Shown here: one piece after another, positions 1-13,300 of the stretch | How the letters are laid out: each line of letters starts with the position of its first letter | How positions within the stretch are numbered: the stretch's first letter is position 1 | NCBI RefSeq assembly: GCF_964355755.1 | Contig: NC_092680.1 | Span: 6,363,001 to 6,427,000 of the forward strand | Direction of reading: 5' to 3' | DNA length: 64,000 nt | Origin: Antedon mediterranea | Lineage: Eukaryota > Echinodermata > Crinoidea > Comatulida > Antedonidae | Program-made: the position numbers and the translations under genes | The notes under the pieces: generated by a model | The model's input: the letters and a program-made list of their open reading frames with translations, nothing else | The model's database searches: none | Told to the model about the DNA's origin: nothing

Positions 1-152
1 TTTTAACATTATGTTACTTGTAATCTTCATTTATATACATTATTATTACATTAAAATGGTATGCATAAAATTATCACTTTCATCAGTGTAGGTGATATTA
101 TTGTATGAGTTTGGTTTATAAAATGTGTAATTATTTAGATGTATTTATACAG

Positions 153-3100
153 GGCGATCCAGGACCGATGGGTAATGAGGGTGCCGTCGGTGAAAGAGGA
201 CCAAAGGTAGGGTGCTTTGTATATTCACACCATGCCTGGAACGTACTTTCAAATTTCTTTATACGTATTCGTTACTATACAATATTACAACATGATATTG
301 ATGTGTAGACGTTAAATTAAGATGATGAAAACAAATTTTTTCAGGGAGACCAGGGTCCAAGAGGTCCACAAGGTGAACGTGGTCAGGATGGATTAAGGGT
401 AAATTATTATACAATTATTTAAACACTGAACAGCTGAAATGAAAACAAGTACAAAATAACCATCTCAATAAGTAATTGTAATGATGGTAGTGTACATTGA
501 GATTCACTGATTAGCGATTCATACACAATACATATTTGTTGACATAGTTATTATTATGAAAGATATAGACATAAACACAGTACTGTTGAACCCCTATTAA
601 GAGCAAACCATCTGTACCCACCCAAGTCTCCTTTTAATAGTCCACCTCAAAAAAGTTGTCCGTATTGTTAAAACATGCCCCTCGTACTTTTCACGGGAAA
701 ACCTGTATATGAGTTCTAACGTACTATTATTGTTTTTGTGCTGTGTTTAGGGACCAGCAGGTATCCAAGGTGTGCGTGGATCACGTGGAGAGAAGGGAGA
801 AGTGGTACGTAACATTTTATTTTAGTGAATTACAGTACTTTATTGTCAGTTTTTCTCAATAATACGTCATATTGAATGGTGACGGCAGTCTAGCGTTGAA
901 TGTCAGATACAATCCACCTCAACTATTAAAAAGTGGTATTATAATCAATTATTCCATATTTTCAGGGACCCATTGGTGCTCCTGGACCACAAGGTGCACC
1001 GGGACCAGCAGGGCCACAGGTAAGTTAAACGTGTTGGTCACTGAAAATTAAGAATATTTATGCAAATTACGGCTGTACGCGGAATGGAGAGAAGTTGGTA
1101 TTCATGAGAAAACAAAACAACTAGCTACATTCCATAATTTACCAACAAGTACACATCTACGTTGAAAACTCCAATTCTGTTGAGTTGATTTCTGGATCTC
1201 CTTATGGTAGACCACAAGCAGTAAATGAAGGCTTACCTGTACTCTTGCATTTTCGGTACTTTTACTTCGATTTGTTAATTCAACAAAATGCTTTTTTATT
1301 TATCTGATAATGTTTTACTATTTGTCATTAGGGTGTACAAGGTCCACGAGGAGAACAAGGAAGCCGTGGTGAGCGTGGTTTGCAGGTAATTAGGCCTTAT
1401 CTATTAAAAAGTTATTTTTACACATTATACGATGTATAATAAGCAATGTTGTCACCATCAAAATTATCATATTGTACAAATGTATTCCTCCTTGACTAGT
1501 AGATACTGTTAGTTATACTGTTGGTTATCAGTGACACATTGAAGGAACTAATTTTTGTTTATGTTTTTAGGGAGTCGATGGACCAGTAGGACCCCCAGGA
1601 GTTGTAGGAGCAAAGGGTGAAAAGGTATACTAATATACACTAACTTATATAGTACAGAGCAACTTTGGTGAAGGCGTAACAAAGACCCTATATAATAATA
1701 TGTGCTAATATCTTACCTCGGTACGGTGTATTGTACAGTATGCCGCCGTGTAAACAGCATACATATCATAAGTATATTTGTATATTTACACTATGTAATA
1801 CATTTTGCAGGGCGATCGAGGTGCTGAGGGCCCACAAGGTGAACGTGGTGAACAAGGTAACGCTGGCCCACGTGGTAATGAAGGTATTCCTGGGCCTATT
1901 GGTGATACTGGTCCCATCGTAAGTATAGTATTATTTTTAGTACACACTTTGTTATTTTATGCATTATTAACAAATTATACTACGTCATCAAGTCAGTCAC
2001 AAGTTCGACAAATCGAACTTTGAAATAAGTATTTATCTAAATGAATTAAATTGAAACACAGACAGTTTAATGGTGTTTAAAGCTATGATACATTATTAGT
2101 CTATAGATTTTGTATTAAACTTTCAACTGTGTTGATTTTATGTTTCATAAATACATCAACAAATATTCCAACTAACATATGATATTGCGTTCTTCTACCA
2201 GGGCTTAAGAGGTGTGGCAGGAGACGATGGTGCACCTGGAGCAAAGGGAGACAGAGGCGCAACTGGAAGAACTGGAGCACAGGGACAAAGAGGAGCACCG
2301 GTAAGTTTATTGTTATTTTACAATGAATACCACTCTATGGAGCTTAATACGACAAACTTTATATGACAAAAAAAAGTTTGCCCATCACTTCCATATTTGG
2401 GCATATCACATCTTTTTGTCAAACTTGTTTGATAGTGTAGACAAAGCTTAACATGCTTATATATGACCTAATATTATGATGAATTGTATTATTATTAGTA
2501 TGGTTGTCTTTATAGGGTCCACAAGGTGAACGCGGAGTTCAAGGAGCCCAAGGTGTCGTGGGTGAAAGAGGAGTAACTGGCGCGACTGGAGAAAGAGGTG
2601 CAGTAGGGGAAAAAGGAGACTTGGTAAGTAGGCCTAAACATGTGTGCTATTACTCATTGAAAACATTACAGTATGATTTTTACGGTTTACAATTTTCATT
2701 GTAATCCTATTTATGTATGATATTATAAAATATGATTCCAAAGGAAAATTACTGAAAAAAATGACAATGCTGTTGGTATCAGTGGCTGGATCTCAATGGA
2801 GATACAAAATAACATAAGCAAAAAGCTAAATCAAAACGATTAAGTAAAACGGCCAAATAATTGTACAGAGCTTTCGGGCAACACTAGCCCTTCATCAGTG
2901 CAAATAATATGCAATGATACTTATAATAACTTATTGAAATAAGACAATTAAAAAAAACAGCAAATTCGGTGGCAAAGAAATGAAATAATTTATTTTTACT
3001 AAATGTTACTCTTACGACATTAAATATTCATACCATTTTAATATGTTTTATTTAACTTCATTTGCCGAACAAATGAGAGCCAGAATATGTGTAAATAGAA

Positions 3101-5689
3101 AGAATTACTATCTACAAAATCAGTTTGTCTCGTTGATACATGTTATAAAACCTTACATTTTTTAAAGGGTGACCGAGGTCCAAGAGGATTTGTTGGTCCA
3201 GAAGGACAGAAAGGCGACGCTGGGTCACGAGGACCACAGGTAGGAAGACTACAACATCTTTCCTCCATAGTGCAAAATGAATTATTCCAATAAAAGCCCA
3301 ACTACTATGACGTCGTAAGCTTTCATCCGTTCACGATAGTGGTATTCACATTACTCTAAAATGGATTAGGAACATTGATGTCATTCACTCACTCGATCAC
3401 TTACGAATTGTTTAAACAATAATGTTTTGTTCTCGTTTAGCCAGTCTTATGTTTTCTCTATATTTATTCATAGGGCTTCACGGGTAAACAAGGTAATCAG
3501 GGTCAACAAGGACCGGCTGGAGCTATGGGTATTGTAGGCCCAGCAGGACCAACTGGACCACGAGGAGTGCCCGGACTCCGAGGACCGGTGAGCTATCAGA
3601 AATTAAATTTACAACTCTTTCAAAAATAACTTTAATGTTATTAACCATGTTGCACAACATACTGTACGTTTCATCCTAAAATACCATTGGCATAAATGTA
3701 TAACATCAACAATCGATTATGTATTTTTGACTTTAACATGTTTATTTAATAGGAAGGTGTAAAGGGAGAGTCTGGCCCACCCGGATCACCAGGCACATTG
3801 GGTTCGCCTGGTTTCCCCGGAGGAGAAGGTCAGAAAGGAGATCAGGGATTACGTGGTAACTCGGGTCCTCTAGGGCCAAAAGGAGACCCAGGTTTACCAG
3901 TCAGTATCTGAGTTTTGTTTTTTTTTACTTCAATTATTAAGCAAACATATTATTTGTTTTCACTCTTTATGATATCGAAGTCTTCAATATTCTTTGGAAT
4001 AATTCAATATCAATAATGCTCTTTACGGCAACACTGCTGAGCTTTTTATACTGGCTTATTCAAAATAAGTACGTGATTATAATAGATTGACTAGAACTTT
4101 GCTTTTGGTTGTAAAATAATGTAATAGCTTTATTCGTACGTCGCTTACTTATAGGGAAGAACTCCGTCAGAAGGTGAATTAGCAAGAATGATTGAGAGAA
4201 TGTTACAGGGTAAGTAGTATAGTAATGACAGTGATTGTAAGTAGGAGTAGGAGTCCACATTTCTGAAGTTTGGTTGTTTCATAGTATTCGGAAGCAATTC
4301 CCAAATTATTTCCTAGAAATCACATAACTACACAACTTACTTGACTAGGTAATAGTTTCGTCACGAAAGCCTCAATTAAAAAGATATTAATTATAATTTA
4401 TGTTCTTTATTTTCTTTCTTTTGTTGATTTTTTTTTATCATAACTATAGTTTTCATTATAAAAGATTTGTTTTTTAAATTATAAAATAAACACATTTTTA
4501 CTTTTACACTGAATTTATAAACCGCCTAATGTTGTGAAACCTCAAGCACTGTACACATTATTACCATTTTTGAATCAAACATGTATAGAAACATACTTCC
4601 ATAATGTAACTAGTAATCAGTACTGTATCCATGGGTGGAGGCAAACGTGAGTAAAGTGTCTTGCATAAGGATGATACAAGCAATGCGACGAGCGTTGGAT
4701 TCGAACCCACGATCTCATAATCCTACGTCCATCACACAATGGTCTTTTTCTTTGTAGATCGTCTTGCAATTATTGAGTCACGATTAAGGCAACCAGCGCC
4801 AATAATGGCAGGAGAAGGTCCACCAGGACCTCCTGGTCGCCCAGGACCAGTTGGTTTAACTGGACCACCAGGACCACCAGGCTCAAGAGGAACACAGGGA
4901 GCAATCGGTCTACCTGGTTTACGTGGACCCTCTGGATATCCAGGAATGACAGGTAAGACTTTTCCGGGCAAATTAGGGTTCCCGATGTATCGCTTGAACT
5001 AAGTTTTTTTTGTGAAGTGGACCGTATGGAGTTTATCATTTGATAATTATGTATAATTTGCATTACTTAAATTGTCGTACCCAGTATTAATAAACTCAAA
5101 TTATATGATGAAAAAAAATTTCATTTATTATACATTATTGTACAGCTTTTTATTAAATGTATATATAATAGTATAGAGTAAAATTACATTGTAATTTCAC
5201 TTTTCTCTGAGAATACAGAAGCTCTTTTTATTCCGTAATATTAGGTCCAAGAGGAGACACTAGTGACACAATTGTACCGGCGGCACTGAGTGCATCTGGT
5301 TCGCCTGGACCCCCTGGTCCACCAGGTAAAAGATATTTATAACTACAAGTAGGCCTAGTAAAACTAATACTAATGTTAGTTAAAAAATGATTTGACATAG
5401 ACCTACAACAGTTTGAATTAAAAGAAATTGCACGGATTATACATAGTTGTTTATTTTTCCCCTAACGAATGTTGCTTTATTTATGTTATTATTTGTAGGT
5501 CCACCTGGTCGTGACGGCATTGGACGTCCAGGTGAGGACGGACGACGTGGTTCACCAGGACCGGTTGGGCAGCGTGGTCCTATTGGACCAAGAGGGACAG
5601 AAGGGTCACCTGGCTACTGTAGATATTGTTCATATGGACCATCTAATTTAGCAGCATATTATCCATACGCAGTGAATGTTAAAGGATAA
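153..5689 (+). CDS. Collagen alpha-1(IX)-like FACIT chain, 3' part (16 exons, 5' end outside window)
   Basis: This is a secreted extracellular-matrix collagen. Exons with AG/GT borders: 153-206, 345-398, 751-804, 966-1019, 1332-1385, 1571-1624, 1811-1918, 2202-2300, 2516-2623, 3168-3239, 3474-3587, 3753-3899, 4155-4209, 4758-4952, 5245-5325, 5499-5689. Joined, they read 497 residues without a stop. The first six exons are exactly 54 bp (six Gly-X-Y triplets), and most later ones are multiples of 9. A non-collagenous linker starting [17 protein letters not shown] (exons 13-14) matches in place and style the NC2 linker of vertebrate COL9A1, which begins GRAPTD. After it comes a last collagenous block with an interruption ([15 protein letters not shown]), then a short tail with GYCRYCSYG. 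Type IX chains end their last triple helix with C-x4-C; here it is C-x2-C. Family assignment is by recall. Other FACIT types remain possible. Confidence 0.88.
2339..2450. mobile_element. MITE, AAGCTCTGTCTACACTATC family, copy a
   Basis: Lies in a collagen intron. The right end reads GTTTGATAGTGTAGACAAAG then CTTA, the shared terminal repeat of this family; the left end is worn. The core contains the CATATTTGGGCATATCAC word also seen in the copies near 52.6 and 58.3 kb. Confidence 0.6.
4620..4737 (-). repeat. tRNA-derived SINE fragment, reverse orientation
   Basis: Read on the minus strand it contains a B-box-like GTGGGTTCGAATCC and then a body with GCAAGACACTTTACTCACG and CTCCACCCATGG. This is the usual layout of tRNA-derived SINEs in aquatic invertebrates. 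It ends just before the acceptor of collagen exon 14 (4758), so it supplies sequence close to that splice site. No complete cloverleaf was found, so it is not a tRNA gene. Confidence 0.5.
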
Positions 5690-7311
5690 CAATAACATAA
5701 TCGATAATTGATCAGAACATAATGATAATAATTGAAAATTAATAATCAGTACTCATATGAACAATAGTTAAATCTGTAATGGATTCTTTCCGAATCAACT
5801 GCAAACATATTCAAACGTTAGCTGACTATACGTGTTGTTTATTATAATAGTCTTAAACATTTTTTTCAACCATTTTATCATAGTATAGTTTAGAAATCCC
5901 GGTGTAGGCTTATGATACTATGCTATAGGTTATTGCATGGAGAATAATTGAACAAAACAAAAGCTTTTTATTTTAAACGACACCTATTACGACCTACTGT
6001 GTTAAGCTCTGTCTGCATTATCACATTTTATGTGTGCCCATATAATGATGTGGTTATATCACTATCATTGGGCACATCCATTTTGTTTTGTCAAACTAGT
6101 TTGATAGTGTAGACAGAGCTTTAGTATAAATTTTTCTAGAGTTTTCTTTACATACAGTCAGATTTTTAAAAGCTACAAACATGTACAGTAAACTACATTT
6201 ATAATTGTAATACAATTTTTGTAATTGATTGAAAATAAGTACTTAATACAGTATTCCATTAGTCTAGTAATGAACCATAGATTACATTCGTTTTGTAGTT
6301 AGTTGTTCTTAGGAAAAGTTTGAAAAAAATAATAGTTTCACGTCCCTTTCCTCGTTACATTTTGAAGTACCATGACCGGTCAGTTTTATAAAAAGAAAAA
6401 TTAAGCTTTCCAATGTGTGTGAAACAACATTATCATGTTGCCCCCACAGCAACAATTTATATTCCGGACTTCAAACCCTCCTGTAGGTAATTATTTAGGT
6501 ATTATTATAATAAAGTATGCTGCTTCGTTTTCGTTGCTTTCTTTTAATTGTATAAACTTGATAATATGCTGCTTGCTATACGGTATAAAACAAATAAAAG
6601 TTAAACATTGTAATTATTTTAATTCTTTATTCATTATTTGTTCACTTATGATAGATAGTATTACATAATGTTATTTCGAAATTGAACGCGATCTTTGCTG
6701 GTTTACGCCTTTTTACACGATGGATCATCTAACCTTGTGACACCGTGTCTCATCAGCTTCGTGCATTCATTTATTTACCAGGAACCAATGTTCATGTTTC
6801 ACATTAGTTTGTGGTGTGACGTAATAGTCACATGAATATTAATCTATAGTTCTGCTTTCAAAAACTTGTACAGTGTTTTGCAATTATCGCCCGGCAACTG
6901 ATATTGTCATTTTTAACGTGTAGTAGTGTCCAAATATTATTCGTTCCAAAATCAATGACTATTTCAAACTTAATATTAAAATCAAACAATACGTAAGTAG
7001 TTGTATATACTTTCTGGGTAGAGATAATATGTAAACAAACGTGTAACCAAGCAGAGTTTGTACGAATTATCAAACAAAGTCACGAATTATCGAATAGTTC
7101 GTTTACCTTGATATAGTTCCTGCACAAGTTTAGTGAGTGATTGATTGTTAGCTCAACAACAATCGTTCACGTGCGTAATTTTTTTTAAAGGATGACGTCG
7201 ACCTATCCTTAGGTACATAGTGCAGCACTATAGATAAAAAATACGACCGTGTATACATTCATCTACAGTATATTGCTGTCTCTGAACCAACTATCAGTGA
7301 TTATATGCAGA
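5690..7311. other. Intergenic region between collagen and ferroxidase genes
   Basis: Holds the presumed collagen 3'UTR, with candidate poly(A) signals AATAAA near 6508 and 6588. It also holds one MITE copy (6001-6123) and the 5' flank and leader of the ferroxidase gene. No additional coding sequence with splice support was seen. The open frames at 6435 and 6858 have no recognisable content. Confidence 0.5.
6001..6123. mobile_element. MITE, AAGCTCTGTCTACACTATC family, copy b
   Basis: Begins TTAAGCTCTGTCTGCATTAT and ends GTTTGATAGTGTAGACAGAG then CTTTA, an imperfect terminal inverted repeat. The interior has the TGTGCCCATATA and GGGCACATC words. It lies about 310 bp after the collagen stop codon, so it may be inside the collagen 3'UTR. 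Confidence 0.65.
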
Positions 7312-10300
7312 ATGGGTCAACGGTTAATAATCAAATTCTTCTTAATTTCTGCTTTTTGTATAATTAGTATACTTGCTAAAGATAGGGTGTACTACGTGGG
7401 TAGCGTCGAAGAGTACTGGGACTACGCACCGTTAGGAATCAACAACATCACAGGCAAACCGTTCGCCAATGGAAGGTCAGTATAAAGTAGATCCGTTAGA
7501 CCTAAATGTTCTTTCTTTCGGCCATATCTAAGAACCCTTTTATTTGCTTAAATTCGCTGTAGGCGGCTATTATCTAGGCCGATCACGATCAATCGAAATG
7601 GCAAGTTGTAGTTTTAACGGCGAAATAAACCGTCTGCGAAAACACGGTAGATAAACTTTCATTTTGGAAGAACGTCGATCGTTATAGGTCCATAGGTCCA
7701 GGTATAGGCCCATGTACGTCCAATTTTACTGATTAATTTATAGTCAAAGTTGATGATATGTCTATGTCGTAATGAACATTTGGTCAATAATGGTAATTTA
7801 GTCCCATTGGGACGATAGTTGTACTGAATCAAAATACTACGTCTGTCTTGGTAATACTATAACACATGGATTTTAGTTTTCGATGTTTAGGCCTAAGTGT
7901 ACAAATTCGTCATTTTTTTCTATTATCTTATTGTTTTGCTCTTTATAATATTTCTTTCTCTGTCAATAGCATTGAATCATTCTATTTGGAACCAGCTTCA
8001 AATCGAATTGGTAGAGTTTACAAGAAAGCTGTGTACAGAGAATTCACGGATGAAACATACGAAACCCAAATTGAGCCTCCGCCATGGTTGGGTTTTACAG
8101 GACCGGTCCTAAGGGGCGAGGTTGATGACGTCATTGTTATTCATTTTAAAAACTTGGCATCAGAACACTCTTATACAATGCATCCCCATGGTGTTTTTTA
8201 TGAAAAGTCATCTGAAGGTTTGTTTTCATAATTTTACACACAAAAATGTCATTTTATTTGTTTTGAACATCTTTTTATTGCAACTCTCAATATATGTAAC
8301 TAAACATAATAACATATAGTTATATATAATACGTGTCATAATGATAATAATGATGCAGTGGTGTATATTTAAAATAATTATTATATAATTGTTTAATTGT
8401 TCACATAATTATAGTAGGCCTACGGCATAATAAATGTGTCACCTAGTTTATCAAACATAATTAGATAGATATAATTCTCTATTTTACGTTTTAAGTTCAA
8501 CAAATTGATTAAATAAAAAATGTGTTTTTTCCAGGTGCGCTTTATAAGGACGGTACAACAGGTGACGATAAAAAGGATGATTTAGTAAAGCCAGGTGAAA
8601 CGCATACATACAGGTGGGAAGTACATCCACGAACAGGGCCTACGAAAGACGGCAGTAATTGTATTCCATGGGTATATCATTCTCACCATGAGAGTGTCAG
8701 TGAAGAGGCGGCCGGGTTGGTCGGAACAATCATTGCTTGTCGGAAAGGTATTTATTTCTTATAGTATAAATATTATTGGCTATCTAAAGAATTCTTTGAT
8801 TTTGAAATGTGCATTAACCCTTATGGTGAAGTGATTATAATAGCAGACGGTATTTATGACTTGATCGAGTGCTGGATAGTATCTCGTCCGTTATTTACCC
8901 GGGTAGGTGGGTCGCTGATCACTAAAGTTAGCAATGACTGTACATGAAACCAACGAAAAATGCTGGTGTATTATCTTGGGCCGTACCCCGGGCCGTACGC
9001 GAACCGTAGGCCTACAGGTTATTTAACCGGGTAAGTTAATTGGTTTCCTGGGTGGGTAAACTTACTTTGTAGGTTTAATAATAGTTCAATTTTTGATTGA
9101 GTGATTGATTAATAATTTATTTAGTTACTTTATTATGATAAACTTCTGTTTAATCCATGTCGTTAGGAACACTTAGCGATGATGGACATTCAAGAAAAGA
9201 CATCGATAACGAGTTTGTTCTTCTGTTTACTGTAACAGACGAAAATCTAAGCGTTTATTCCGAAGATAATTTTAATGAATTTATTAAAGATGATTCTATG
9301 GATCAAGGTTTGTTGAAATTCAGTAGGCCTACCAGGCTGTACTATTTTTTGCGAATTGAAATCATTTTGCTACAATGGCATTACGTTTATCAATGAAATA
9401 GAATTCTTCTTTTGATAAAGGGGTATTATAAATACATAATGTCAATGTTTAAACATACAATAAGATAATTGAAGCAGAAACATGCAGACTTTGTGTAAAA
9501 GGCACAGGGCATGAAGTGTAGTAACTAGAAATCATGTATATGTCCGATAAAAGACAACACTACAGACTAGAAACTTTTAAAACAAAATTGTATGTAAGTG
9601 ATTTTTCGCCAGTAAATCAAATACTGTAGAACTAATATTACACACTGTTAAATGAAAACTTAAGAACCCTATGCCTAAAAAGGGGGTTCACTAAATATAT
9701 TGGGCGTGCTATTTCCCCATTGATTTATAATAGGAGGAAGTGTCCCTTAAAAGCAAATTATGGCTTCTACTTTATTATGATGGAAAGCTACAATTACTGT
9801 GTATCGATACCTTTTCAGAGGACGAGGATTACGTAGATAGCAACATGATGGACAATATAAACGGCTATATGTACGGAAACCTTCCGGGACTTGAGCTATG
9901 TTATGGAGATACAGCAGATTGGTACATCATGGTGTTTGGTACAGAACAAGATATTCATACTCTAAATTTCAATGGGAATTTTCTGGTAAATAATGTCATT
10001 CTACACTATGATTATGAAATATGGTTATTTTTAGCGTCAATTTTATGTGGTGGAGCAAAACATCTATGCAACTCTGTCTATACTATCAAAAACTAATTTG
10101 ACAAATAAAGTGTGATGTGTCTAATATGCCCAACTATGGTAGTAATATAACATCATCATATCCATCACATTTTTTGTCACATAAAACTTGATAGTGTAGA
10201 CAGAGCTTAATACTTTGTTTATGACTAAGAACTATCCGGTTGTAAAAATAATGCCTCTACGCTAGTAATTCAACTTTAGACATGATCTACAAATGCATTG

Positions 10301-13300
10301 AATCATGTGCGAACATATGAGATGGTAAAATATTGTAACCGATTTAATTTTACAGGAATATAAAGGACGACGTGTTGATGGACTTGGGGCATCCCCAGGC
10401 TCTATGGTGACGGCAACTATGTATGCAGCTAACCCTGGTACTTGGTTAGTTGATTCAGGAGTTACACGGCATTACACGGGTATGATGTTTATAGTTTTAC
10501 ACAACATAACATAAATGTATACAGAACATTTAGTAAATTAATGAATACAATTGTGTGAGGCTATAATCTGTATGCATATTCGTTTTTTCACATCTACAGT
10601 ATATTGAAATGATTCAATTTTTCCGATTGACTGTTGTTTCTGAAATGCGCTTTCTGTGAAACGTTTGTATATCATGATCATTGATGCTCTGTTTCGCAAT
10701 GCATAAAAAACATTTAAGAATATTGATAATAATAATCATGTTATTTGAGTGAGTGGCCGAGCGGTTAAAACAGTGGAACCATAATTACGTAGCCATAACA
10801 TCGGCAGGGGTTCGATATTCACTCCATGGTTCTGGTAGAACGAGTCTTCTCGGATGGACTATAAACCGTAGATCCAATGTACATAATATTTCAATTAAAC
10901 TTTGTTTTTAAATCCTCGTCTTTTTTTTCAAATAGCTGGATCATTGGCCCTGTATACGGTTTCGAGTGAATGCGGAACTACAGAAATAGACGGTGAACTA
11001 AATGATAAAGTCAGAGAATATTATATATCCGCAGAAGATGTGGAATGGAACTATGCACCTACTGGAATGGATATGTTTAACGGTGGTGACATTACGGATC
11101 CAAATAAGTAAGACCAAATAAACGTAATAATAAGCCCGGTAAACAATAAGACTAAGTCTATAAATTGCCGTCTGCAGTTCGGCATACAATTTGCAAAATA
11201 GTAGTTATGATAATAAGGCCTATTGCATCTATCTGTTTAATGTGGGAAAACAATTTCTTTTGATAGGGACAGTGCAATATTTTTTAACCAAAGCGAAAGT
11301 CGCATCGGTGGCACCTACATAAAAACTAGATACTTTGGCTACACAAGCGAAAGGTTCGATGAGAAGATCACAAGAAAACCAGAGGAAGAGCACATGGGGT
11401 TGTTAGGCCCTGTAATTCGTGCTGAAGTTGGCGAAACTATTCGGGTTATTTTTAAAAATATGGCTTCTCAACCATTGACTATTCATCCACATGGAGTATT
11501 CTATGACAAAAATAATGAAGGACAACTCTACTCTAGTTCAGGTATGGTACTGGTGATAACACTACCCCGAGTACACCTTCAAATTTAGAACAAATATATC
11601 AAGTAGAGTAACCTGTCCACTTATTCTACAGTTATGTATAATTATGTATTATCAGTGACTGGTTTCAATTTCAAGTTTAACGTAAAACATTTAGTTTCTT
11701 CACGTCATAAACTATTACAATAATATTAATAAATAAGGTACTTATATAAGGTGGTAGGTAAGTATTGAATTTCAAATAATTTATTTCGATAAGTGTATAT
11801 AAAATAAAATATCATTACTTTTTTATTTTTAAATTTCACAACATTTTTTCCCTCTATTTTCTCTTATCTTATATTTATTAGCAACAAATACACCTTAAAA
11901 TACAAGAAAGTGTAAAAAGAAAGATAATAATCAACGAAAGGCAAATTGTGTTCAAACATACAATAAATAAAATTGTCAAAATATTAATAAATATTACCAA
12001 TAATAGTAATATATGTACAGCTTATTAATGCACAAATACAGGCCCAATAATTATTTCATTTTTTTTGTCATCAGAAAACATTGAGTGCAATTACGTAACG
12101 ACGAATATGACATGTAATTATACATGGACCATCCCAACATTTATTGCACCTACTTCTCTTAACGAAGACTGCGTTACTTGGATGTACTACTCGGCTGTAG
12201 ACCCACGCATGGATTTGTTTACGGGTCTTGTTGGCCCACTTGTCATCTGCAAACCGGGAACTTTGGATAGCAATGGATCTAAGGTTATTTATGTTCTGTT
12301 TGACTTTTATGTTATTAATGTTCGTGCAAGTATGTAAACATGTTATCTGAGACATTGCACATTATTCATGTTCATTTTACTTCAAAGAAGGGCAAAGGTG
12401 TAAGTTCTCTGAAATTCATTTCCATTCTGTTTATTTTTCAATGTTTAGGGGCTGAATTTGGTTAGTTTTAACTATGTTTATCCCTTCCCTTGATATGTTT
12501 TATTTATGTTACAATGTTTATACTTTATATGTGTGGATACTTAAAAGAAAGAAAGAATACTTTGTTTAAACTATATACTGGTTGACTGAAGCTGGCCTTT
12601 TCTTCCCGTAAAATAGATAGCCTATCTTAAAATTAAAGGTCTTAGTGTGATACCAGCTAACATAAAAATATATATTTTTACAATCATTTACACTGGCTAT
12701 TATTTTATATTTTAATTTGTAATAGAACACCAAGGTCGATTATGAATATTTCCTGTTCTTTACAACGTTTGATGAGAATTTAAGCTACCATATTGACGAA
12801 AATATTGCGACTTACTGTAATGGCGTTGACAAGGAGGAAGATAACTTTATTTTGTCAAATCAAATGGCATGTGAGTATTAAACCGTATATCCTATGTTTC
12901 CGTATTGAGAATATGCTTTCCACAATGCTTCTCCTTACCTGCATATTTATTTTTTATACTGAATGTAAGATATATTGAGATCTGTTTTTATATGTTTTCA
13001 TTATGATAGATTTAAATTTAAAGCATTTGTCGGGTATCAAGATAAATTCCTGTTTTAATTTCATGAAATTTATTTTTAAAAATGTAATATAATTTGTACT
13101 ACTGTATAGCAATAATTCATGTATTTCAAGCGTGTGTACTAAATCGTTCAATAACATTCAAGTTTCAATAAACATTTATTTTAAAATGATCATTTTTTTT
13201 CATTACAAACAATATTATAACAATAAACAATAATCAACAATCAACAAGACCATTTTAAGGATCAAAATTAGAAGTTAAACTTGTCTCCAAATGACCTCAC

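Noticed and set aside
4732-5063. Minus-strand open frames (4732-4971 and 4770-5063) opposite the collagen exon, one proline/glycine rich
   Set aside because: They are complements of the Gly-X-Y exon 4758-4952, which has correct splice borders and phase on the plus strand.
7295-7300. CAGTGA just upstream of the ferroxidase ATG, as a possible iron-responsive element loop
   Set aside because: The bases flanking the hexamer do not pair (T opposite T next to the loop), and the bulged C and 5 bp stem of an IRE are absent.
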